Below, in pieces: positions 1-8,400 of a stretch of 9,803 nucleotides of DNA. This stretch comes from Planctomycetota bacterium (GTDB lineage: Bacteria; Planctomycetota; Phycisphaerae; UBA1845), in the NCBI GenBank assembly GCA_024277835.1, contig JAJRUK010000095.1, positions 1-9,803 on the forward strand. Direction: 5' to 3'. Position 1 is the stretch's first letter; every line of letters starts with the position of its first letter. Made by a program: the position numbers and the translations under genes. The notes under the pieces are model-generated. The model did not search any database, had not been told where the DNA came from, and was given only the letters and a program-made list of their open reading frames with translations.

Positions 1-139
1 CCGCCATGAGCGCAAGCACTCCGCAAATCAACACAAACCGCCAAAGCTCGGTCCGACCATCCTCCGACTGCGCATCAAGACCAGAAAGCCCCTCAATCAA
101 CTCAACCCGAAGACCGGCGAGCGCAGCCCGCAACTCCGC
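1..139 (-). CDS. In-frame continuation of the BatA-like frame past the TAG (partial, leaves window)
   Basis: Directly after the TAG at 142-140 the same frame stays open for 46 codons to the window edge. It reads AELRAALAGLRVELIEG, then a short hydrophilic stretch, then GRTELWRFVLICGVLALMA, and the next codon begins with G. In BatA-like proteins the phrase ESDL, present just before the TAG, is normally followed by a short helical linker and then by a [S/T]ELW-type motif running into a C-terminal membrane helix, which is what is seen. I infer it belongs to the gene upstream. A separate gene is less likely: no ATG occurs in this frame until the last few bases, and a TTG at 133 would have GGAG directly abutting it. 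Whether it is translated (read-through), lost (nonsense mutation) or a sequence error cannot be decided here. Confidence 0.6.
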
Positions 140-2245
140 CTAACGCGCAACTGTCAAATCACTCTCGCGAGCATCCACGTTCACGGCGACCAATCGAACA
201 TCTTCCCCGCCGTCGCGCCGCCGCATGACGAATTGATAAAACCCTGCCTCCCCCGTACGATCCCACCGCATCACGAGTCCCTCGCCGTCGCTGGGCGCGG
301 TCGCGGTGATCGGCGCTTCCGGCTCATTCGGATAAGCGGGCGTGCGGACGGAAACATCCGACTCATACACCGATGCATCGAGCGGCAGCACGATCGGCGC
401 ACCAACCCATTGCTCCGCCCCGACACGACCTCGATGCGCCACGTAGTTCGCCAGCTCCAAGACAACCGGCACATACGTCGGATGGTCAGGCCAAAGATTC
501 CACTCCTTATCAACGCTGCTGGTCACCACCAAAACGCGCCCAGCACCAAGCGAGCGTTCGACGATGGCAGGACTCTCCTCCACGTCATCAAAGCGTGCCA
601 CAACATGCGCAGGTCGCAACGACCCGATGGCATCGCCGTCCCCGTGCTCTTTCGCGTCGTAGGGCATCGACTTATAGAACACGCGAAACGGAATCCGCCC
701 GAGTCCTAGCGGATCATCCTCGCGACCAACACCCCGCAGCGCAGGATGCAGACGATCGACCACTACCAGATGAGCCGGATCCCCCGGACGCAATATCTCG
801 ACCAACTCCACCGGCGAAAGACCCTTCCCATCGCGAAAAAGCGTCGCGTTGTATAGCTCCGGATCGACCTGATCCCCAAGATAGATGATCAGCCCTCCGC
901 CCTGCCGCACAAATCGCTCCAGCGGCGCGATCATCGGTTCGACAACGCGATAGACATTCGCAAGAACGACCAGATGAAACTCCGACAGGTTCACGTCTTC
1001 AAAACCCGCCTCATCAACAACGACAGATTCCATCCCGCTAAAAACGTCACCCTCAGGCCGAAGCGCCGTCGTAAGAAGCGCCACCTCATCGCTGAACTCA
1101 TCCGCCGAAGGCTCGCCATTGACGATCAGAGCACGAATCGCCCCGACCACTGGCGCAGCCAAATACCGAGCGTTGTCGACCAGAAGTTTGTCCTCGGGAA
1201 TACGAACGCGCAGACTCTCGTCACCCGTACGAATGAACTCCGTCTCAATATCAACCGTAACCTGCTGTCGCGGACTCAACGAATCAATCGTCTTCGCCGC
1301 CTGTGGCCTATCACCCACCGTTAGCTCAAGCGTCACCTCGCCGCGAGGCTCATCCGAAAAGTGGGCAACCGATGCAAACAGGTGATCCGTCGTCCCGGCC
1401 ACGACCTGACCCGCGTTAAGACGTAACTCGGTCACGGCGGTGTTGGTCGCCTCATCTTCCCCGAGCTTAATCAAAAAGACTTGCAATCCACGATCATCCG
1501 TCACCCACCTCTGAAGCGCAGCCGCAGGAGACTCCGACCCCGATCCAACCCCAGACCCCGACCCCGACGCCCCCCCCTTCATCGCCCAATCCGAGCTTTG
1601 GAAATCGCTCAGAATATAGAGCGCAACGTTCAAGACCTCGTCGCCATGATCCAGCGCCTTGGTCACACCCTCAAGAACCTCAGCGAGACTCATCGAACTT
1701 TGCGAAACTTGCATCGCCGCTATTCGCTCAAGAATCTGGTCCGTCTGCGCGTCGTCGAGAAAAGCCCCCGCGACCACTGGCTGATCAACCGCGGTCGCGC
1801 GAAGGATTGTCACCGTGTCATCAGGCGATTGCTCGCGAACCGACGCAATCACCCGCCGAGCGGCCTGCTTTGCACGCGCGAAAATGGTTTCCGACGGAGC
1901 TTGATACCCCATGCTGAACGTATCATCGATCAGAATCACCCGCTCCGTACGCCGCGACCCGCCAAACGCAGAAGCGATGTTCGCAGGACTCACAAACGGT
2001 CGAGCAACGAGCATCCCGATCAGGAGAATCGCCAGACATCGCAGCGCAAGCAGAATCCACTCTTCCATGCGAACGCGACGCCGATTCTGTCGATCCGCCG
2101 TCAGAAGAAAATCCATCGCCGCCCAACGAACCCGTTTGAAGCGTCGTCGCGCGAGCAGGTGAATCAAAATAGGCGCACTCATCGCAGCCGCCCCCGCACC
2201 AACAAGTGCAGGAGTCACAAACGCCGCTAAGATAGGTCCGCTCAC
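140..2245 (-). CDS. BatA-like membrane protein with VWA and GATase1-like domains, ended by a suspect TAG
   Basis: 701 aa from a GTG at 2245. Residues 5-30 are a first membrane helix ending ILIHLLARRRFKRVRWAAMDFLL, the hallmark of the aerotolerance-regulator N-terminal (BatA) domain. Residues 62-82 are a second membrane helix. The VWA domain starts at RVILIDDTFSMGY (102-114); the metal motif is DxTxS rather than DxSxS. It continues with LYILSDFQSSDW (209-220), a Gly/Ser insert (224-240) and LQVFLIKLG. Residues about 367-580 resemble a glutamine-amidotransferase-like fold (LVVLANVYRVV, FVRQGGGLIIYLGD, GAGRVLVVTSSVDKEW). VWA and later domains should face the periplasm. The family normally ends with a third membrane helix. 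Here that helix appears only after an in-frame TAG (142-140), so this product may be C-terminally truncated. Lies 35 nt after DUF58. Confidence 0.9.
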   Translation of the reverse strand: MSGPILAAFVTPALVGAGAAAMSAPILIHLLARRRFKRVRWAAMDFLLTADRQNRRRVRMEEWILLALRCLAILLIGMLVARPFVSPANIASAFGGSRRTERVILIDDTFSMGYQAPSETIFARAKQAARRVIASVREQSPDDTVTILRATAVDQPVVAGAFLDDAQTDQILERIAAMQVSQSSMSLAEVLEGVTKALDHGDEVLNVALYILSDFQSSDWAMKGGASGSGSGVGSGSESPAAALQRWVTDDRGLQVFLIKLGEDEATNTAVTELRLNAGQVVAGTTDHLFASVAHFSDEPRGEVTLELTVGDRPQAAKTIDSLSPRQQVTVDIETEFIRTGDESLRVRIPEDKLLVDNARYLAAPVVGAIRALIVNGEPSADEFSDEVALLTTALRPEGDVFSGMESVVVDEAGFEDVNLSEFHLVVLANVYRVVEPMIAPLERFVRQGGGLIIYLGDQVDPELYNATLFRDGKGLSPVELVEILRPGDPAHLVVVDRLHPALRGVGREDDPLGLGRIPFRVFYKSMPYDAKEHGDGDAIGSLRPAHVVARFDDVEESPAIVERSLGAGRVLVVTSSVDKEWNLWPDHPTYVPVVLELANYVAHRGRVGAEQWVGAPIVLPLDASVYESDVSVRTPAYPNEPEAPITATAPSDGEGLVMRWDRTGEAGFYQFVMRRRDGGEDVRLVAVNVDARESDLTVAR
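1538..1577 (-). repeat. G-tract array encoding a Gly/Ser linker (potential G-quadruplex)
   Basis: The coding strand carries G8, then four tracts of G4, separated by CGTC, TC, TCT and TTGGATC. Translated, this gives the Gly/Ser-rich stretch GGASGSGSGVGSGSESP (residues 224-240 of the BatA-like protein, DNA 1576-1526). It is inserted between the VWA strand LYILSDF and the strand LQVFLIKLG. Five G-tracts with short loops satisfy the usual criteria for an intramolecular quadruplex in the mRNA and non-template strand. Confidence 0.7.
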
Positions 2246-2259
2246 TCCGATCGAAATCG

Positions 2260-2265
2260 CTCCTT
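2260..2265 (-). promoter_or_regulatory. Probable Shine-Dalgarno of the BatA-like gene, with long spacing
   Basis: AAGGAG on the minus strand is the strongest Shine-Dalgarno match before this gene, but 14 bases separate it from the GTG at 2245. In-frame ATC (2251-2249) lies 8 bases from it and is a rare alternative start. The next ATG (codon 22, at 2182) would delete most of the first membrane helix. I keep the GTG because it preserves the family N-terminus. Confidence 0.5.
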
Positions 2266-3169
2266 CTATCCGCCCCCGCCTTACGCCGTCGCACGCCGAC
2301 GATGCATCCGAGTCGCCAGAAAAGTACTCAGCGCAACGTCCATTCCCTCGCCCGTATTCAACAGTGCATAATCAATCCGGTTATCCAGACAGGCTCGACG
2401 GATGCGACCTAGGTAAGCCTCCAACGCCTCAAGATAGTCGCGCCGAAGCGATTGCGGATCTGTCAGCACACGCTGGTCAACGTCTTCCATCCCCTCAAAC
2501 AACGTACGCTCAGCAAAGGGGAACTCAATCTCATCTTGATCGAGAACGTGAAGAATCAACACATCGTGCTTGCCGTACGAAAACCGCTGCAAACCTCGAA
2601 CCAACTCATCCACATCCGCCAAAAGGTCTGAGATCACAACCACCATCCCGCGCCGAGGAATCTGACTCGCAACGCGCGGCAAAACCGTCTTCATATCCGT
2701 CTTGTTCCCAGGCCCCGCCGCCTCGATCACATTCACAAAGTCAACCAACGAACTACGACTCGTCGAAACCGGAAGTTGCTTGACAATATCCGCATCAAAC
2801 AGCGTCAACCCCACTCCATCTTGCTGATAGACCAGCAGGTGCGCAAGAGACGCCGCAACGGTTGCAGCGTAGTCCCACTTGTTCATCCGATCCGAATTCG
2901 GATGCTCCGGGTAGGCCATCGAGGCGGAGCAATCCAGAAGAATATGCACGCGCATATTCGTCTCTTCCTCGTATTCTTTGATGTAAAAGCGATCGGCCTT
3001 CGCGTAAGCTCGCCAGTCGATATGACGAATGTCGTCGCCAGGCGCGTAGGGGCGATGATTCGCAAACTCGACGCTAAAGCCCTTGTAAGGACTCTTGTGC
3101 ATCCCGCTCACAAAACCTTCGACCACATGCCTCGCACGCAGCTCAAGTCGCGAAATCCGACTTAGAACA

Positions 3170-4249
<1,080 letters not shown>

Positions 4250-4312
4250 CGCTTACTCCAAAACTCGTTATTTCGTACAACGTCGCCCCCCTCAGTCGAA
4301 AACAACCCGCCG
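4250..4312 (-). other. 63-bp intergenic gap before the MoxR gene
   Basis: This is the largest non-coding stretch between complete genes in the window. It contains a G6 run (on the minus strand in GAGGGGGGCG), a somewhat AT-richer patch next to the MoxR start, and the MoxR ribosome-binding site. I see no convincing terminator hairpin with a T-run, and no good -35/-10 pair. A secondary promoter for the MoxR-DUF58-BatA triad is possible here but not supported by a clear motif. Confidence 0.4.
4256..4259 (-). promoter_or_regulatory. Shine-Dalgarno site of the MoxR gene
   Basis: GGAG on the minus strand, followed by six bases (TAAGCG) and the ATG at 4249. This is the best-placed ribosome-binding site in the window. 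It fixes the MoxR start and suggests independent, efficient initiation there, unlike the overlapping starts of its neighbours. Confidence 0.75.
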
Positions 4313-5410
4313 TCACCGCTGCATAATCGGTAGCTGATGAAGCGGCAACTGCAACACAACCAGCGCAACCGACGTATGATAAATATCTCCAGCCCCCTGA
4401 TTCCACGAACCATCCGACCGCTGCACTCCCAACAGAAAATCCCTGCGCACAGGAAAATACTCATCCCAATAGGGATCGGAAGAAATATAAAGTGCTTGCG
4501 CCCAGTAGAGATTCGCGTAGAAGTCATGCCCGCCGCCACCGCCGGGGCTGATGTTTTGCTTACAATACGCTACCGCTTTCTTCGCCAGCGGGTTGTCGTA
4601 CTCACCCGCGTTAAACCAGCAAGCGACCGCCGCCGCCGTGATCGGAGCGCGCGACCCGCCACGCGTTTGACGAAGCGAATAACGAATACCGCCATCGCTG
4701 TTTTGCGATGCGGCCAAGTACGCCATCGCGTCATCGATCACGTCCTTGGGAACCGCGATTCCGGCGTTTCGACACGATCGAATCGCCTGCACCTGCGTAA
4801 TCGTAACCGAACCCTCGTCTCCGCGCGAGTCAGGCCTATAAATCCATCCGCCCTCGGGACTCTGAGCGCGCTGAATAAGCCCAACCCCATTCCGCAAGAC
4901 GCGATGAATCTGCCGCGCTCGATCAACATCTTCTGTCATCCCATACAACTGACTCAAAAAGAGCATCGCAAAACCGTGGCCATACATCGGACGCGATTCT
5001 TCTTCGCCACCCGTGATCAAACCCGAGGGTTGCACCGAACCAAGAAGAAACTTCACGCATCGATCCACCTGTGGAGCGTACCGCCCCTGTGTCGTCGTAT
5101 TCCCGTCCATCAACAACGCCAAACCCGCAAGCGATGTCATCGCAACAGGATACCGCCCCTGCCCAGCGGTATTCGACCAGGAACCGCGACGTTCCTGCTG
5201 ACGAGCCAGGTACGCAAGCCCCCGATCGATCGCGTTCTTCGCCTCTGGCGTGATTTCCTCGCCACCCCGCTTCAACTTCGGCGTTTCAGCGGGCGCCGCC
5301 ACCTGGCCAAGACCGACCGATGGAAGAAACAGACAAACACCCAGCGCAAACGCTCCGAAAATCGCAGAGCGCCGTTCTGTCATCCGTGCTGTCTCTCGAA
5401 TCACCATCAT
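4313..5410 (-). CDS. Exported prenyltransferase/squalene-oxidase repeat (alpha-toroid) protein
   Basis: About 365 aa from the ATG at 5410. A TTG one codon earlier and ATGs at 5407 and 5383 are alternatives. The 5383 start gives the most typical signal peptide (MTERRSAIFGAFALGVCLFL, then cleavage near GLGQ/VAA). Numbering from the TTG at 5413, helical hairpin repeats with QW-like ends occur at about 60-80 (GLAYLARQQERRGSWS), 118-132, 177-192 (LIQRAQSPEGGWIY), 228-246 (AYLAASQNSDGGIRYS) and 324-339 (RDFLLGVQRSDGSWNQG). The segment HDFYANLYWAQALY and the tail VVLQLPLHQLPIMQR match my recollection of a widespread planctomycete family. The DxDD acid motif of squalene-hopene cyclases is absent, and no clear zinc ligands of prenyltransferases are visible. 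I therefore infer a non-catalytic, envelope-located toroid protein rather than a terpene cyclase. It is translationally coupled to the propeller gene upstream and lies 63 nt before the MoxR gene. It ends in TGA. Confidence 0.88.
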   Translation of the reverse strand: MMVIRETARMTERRSAIFGAFALGVCLFLPSVGLGQVAAPAETPKLKRGGEEITPEAKNAIDRGLAYLARQQERRGSWSNTAGQGRYPVAMTSLAGLALLMDGNTTTQGRYAPQVDRCVKFLLGSVQPSGLITGGEEESRPMYGHGFAMLFLSQLYGMTEDVDRARQIHRVLRNGVGLIQRAQSPEGGWIYRPDSRGDEGSVTITQVQAIRSCRNAGIAVPKDVIDDAMAYLAASQNSDGGIRYSLRQTRGGSRAPITAAAVACWFNAGEYDNPLAKKAVAYCKQNISPGGGGGHDFYANLYWAQALYISSDPYWDEYFPVRRDFLLGVQRSDGSWNQGAGDIYHTSVALVVLQLPLHQLPIMQR

Positions 5411-5412
5411 CA
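5408..5412 (-). promoter_or_regulatory. TGATG stop/start overlap joining propeller and toroid genes
   Basis: On the minus strand the TGA of the propeller gene (5412-5410) shares its A with the ATG at 5410-5408. Such one-base overlaps are typical of translational coupling. A run of six G (5421-5416) lies 5 nt upstream and is the only purine-rich element at Shine-Dalgarno distance. It is a weak ribosome site, so reinitiation by the ribosome finishing the propeller gene is plausible. Confidence 0.6.
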
Positions 5413-8400
5413 AAGCCCCCCGTCGCCGCCGCCTCGGTTTCGCTCAATCCGAAACGCACGCATGTCGCGACTGGTCCCCAGTATGGCGAACTCGCCATGA
5501 ATCGCCAAATCAACCTCCACGCGATTGTTCGAGAGTGCCCCGCGTAGCGGCACTTTCTCTCCGAGCGTTGTCCCGGTTCGAGGGTCAAGAAACGCGAGCG
5601 ACGTTTGCGAACGTCTCTGTGCTCGCTTCCCCTTTACGATTTTCGTCTCCTGAAATTGCACAAATGCGGGAAGAACACCACCCATGATCGGCAGCCCCTC
5701 AGAAATACTCGGCACGGCCACAATGTCGTCGCGAAACCAAAGTTGTTCACCGGTTGCAATATCCAGCGCGATGAGCGTCGGAACCCGCGGACTACCGCGT
5801 AATGTCTCCACCGCCAAGATGATCGACCCCTCAAAATACGCCCCCGCCATCGTCGCCCGCCCCTGTGGAACCTCGTATTCCAGCAGAACCTCGCCCGTCG
5901 CAACGTCAATCACTTTCATCTCGCCGCCGAGCATCCCGATCCCAAGGTGCCCGGGCGCGACCTCGAACACATGCCCCACTGGTTTGGAAAGCTCAATCCG
6001 CCAGAGGTCTTTGCCACTCCGCAGATCAATACCGACCACACCCGCCGATGCCCCATCCGCCGCGGGACCACAAAGCACGCCCCCCGTCGTCACAAGCGAC
6101 ACAACCTCCGTCCCAGGGTTGGGTTGATCAAAAATCGCCCGACGAACAAGCCGACCGTCAGCCCGATCGAACACGTGCGCCCGCGCCATCGCGGCATCCG
6201 CCGTGACAATACGATCGCCAGCCATCCAGACGCGCCGAACCGCCTCACCGCGCAAGTCGCGTTCCCAGACGGTAGACCCATCGCGCGCGCGCAGCAGCGA
6301 CAGATACCCATCCCGCGGAAGCGCAGCCACATACCCATCGCCCCCCGCCATCGCCCCATCGCGATAAGGCGCAATCTGCGCGCCGAGTCGCACGTCATAC
6401 CGCCGCGCCCAAAGTCGTCTTCCCGTAATCATCCCGACACCGAAAATCGCATCGCCCGCGTTCACGACCAGTGTTTGCCCATCGAGAACGGCGAATCGCG
6501 GATTCGATTCAACATAAGACCGCCGCGCCCTCCTTTGCACCTCAGAAGCCTTGCGTGGAAGCGTCAGCTCCGCCTTCCAAAGAACGCCCCCTCTCGCAGC
6601 GTCGATACACTCAAGCTCCGCTTCGCCGCTAAACAAGACAACACGATCACCATTCGCCGGTCCGCCCGCTGGCCTCATGCGCACGATCCGCGGCTGAGTC
6701 CCGGATTGCATGTTGTGAGACCACGCGCGCTCACCCGTCAGATGAAGCTGGCTTCCACTGTCAGACGAAAAGCGATCGCCCCCCGTACCATAGACTTCCA
6801 GCACGGACGTAGGAATCAAAGAACGCATCTTGCGAACCCACTCGCCCACAAGCTCGCGCGACGACGCATCCGTCCCACGACCGCGATAGAACTCCGCGGG
6901 AACCGGCATCGAACCGTACTGCCGATCCAACTCGGAAAGGCAGGGCACTAGAAGCTCGGGAACGTCCTCGATCGACTCCCCGTACAGACTACACAAGCGA
7001 AGTCGCGCCGAGATCGATTCTTGAACACCCCCGGACATATGCATCACTTCCCCGAGATACTGCTCGCCGCGCTCATACTTGCGCCGAGCAACCGCGTCAT
7101 CCGCAAGCCCAAGCAAGCACCGCTGCCCGACAAGCCCGTCATCCCAAAGATCAACAAACCGCTGCAATTCACGAACTAGCTCAATTCCGCCGTCGCCGCG
7201 AAGCTTGCCTACAAGCGCATCAACCCGCGTTAGCGCCGCCGACTCGATCGTCGAAAGGTCTTTCGGACGCATTTTTTTCCGAATCGCATGCAGATGGCTC
7301 GCCAGATCACGACGCATCGAAAGCCGAACAAGCCCATCTCCCGAAAGAGAGTCTTCCGCCGCCGCGCTCAATCCAAAATCAAAGAGCGACCGATGCGATT
7401 TCACATAGTCCCCCGAAGACGCATACAACTCAGAAATTTTCACCCGACAGCGCAACTGGTCGCGTTGCGATAGCGTCGCGTCGCAAACCTCATCCAGACG
7501 AGCCAGAATATCTCCGCCCGCCGAGCCTGAAGCATCAGCAAGCGCAAACAGCGCCTCTAACCGCACACGAGAAAGCGACCTCGCATAGTCGCCCCCGTCG
7601 TCAGCATCAGAAACCCACGACTCCGTCGCTGACGCAATCGCATCCGCACCCTTCGCATCCCCGCGCAGCAGCGTCGCCCAGGCAAGTTGCGCCGAAGCAC
7701 GAACATCCCGATTGTTTCGCGCTACCGCACGCGACGCAACCTCGAAAACCTTATCAAGATCGGGATAACGTCGAACCGACGAAGGGTCAAAGCTAACCAG
7801 AGACGGACCAATCCGTTCGATATGCCCAAGCGGAAACATCGCCTCGGGCAACTCAAACTTCTCAACCTCCGCACCTGTGGCAGCGTCGATCACCAAAAGC
7901 CCGTCAGCCACAGGTAGATTCAGCATCCCGCCGGTACGAACCCCTTGCCCGGTCGCAACGGTTGCAAGCTCCGTCTCCCAGAGGACTTCACCGTCGCCGA
8001 CCCCAATCGCCGCAACCTTTCGGCCACCGACCCAAATACGCTCCCCGGCAGCATCGATAATATAAGAAGCGCCATCCACAACCGACGACCAGCGAAAACT
8101 CCCCGTCACCGCCGAAAGCGCCGTCAATGCGGTGCTGTCAGACGATGCAATAACCACGGTGTCGCCAAGAATGACCGGCGCTTGCGATATCCATCCTGAA
8201 CTTGTGCCGTCAACATCGCCATCATCCGTAGACTTGTAGCGACTTGCCCATCGCAGCGTGTGATCTCGCGCATCGACCGCGAAGAGTACTCCAACGCCCG
8301 ACGGGATGTACACAACCCCATCCCCGTAGCGCATCGGCGCAAGAAGATTCCCGGTACGCCGAGCATCATTGACCGATCCCAACAGAACATTCGCGAGCAG

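Noticed and set aside
1..139. Left edge as the start of a new, independent gene
   Set aside because: It is possible but less likely. The open frame is in phase with the upstream gene, there is no well-placed start codon with a ribosome site, and its content matches the expected C-terminal end of that gene.
1481..2230. Plus-strand open frame of 249 codons opposite the BatA-like gene
   Set aside because: Arg-rich shadow with no recognisable features. The minus frame has membrane helices and a VWA domain.
4250..4312. Promoter or terminator in the 63-bp gap
   Set aside because: No stem-loop with a following T-run and no convincing -35/-10 pair. Only short, weak complementarities such as CGTT/AACG are present.
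4337..5500. Plus-strand open frame of 387 codons opposite the toroid gene
   Set aside because: The product is rich in Arg, Ile, Pro and His with no domain or hydrophobic-core pattern. It mirrors the strong minus-strand gene, whose repeats are unmistakable.
5947..6951. Plus-strand open frame of 334 codons opposite the propeller gene
   Set aside because: Composition is typical of an antisense shadow (Arg, Pro and His excess), and the minus strand encodes clear PQQ blade motifs throughout.
7272..7278. A7 run on the coding strand of the propeller gene as a programmed frameshift site
   Set aside because: The codons are CGG AAA AAA ATG, so the classic heptamer phase (X XXY YYZ) is not met. The long frame continues unbroken with sensible helical sequence on both sides. 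It is at most a slippage-prone spot.
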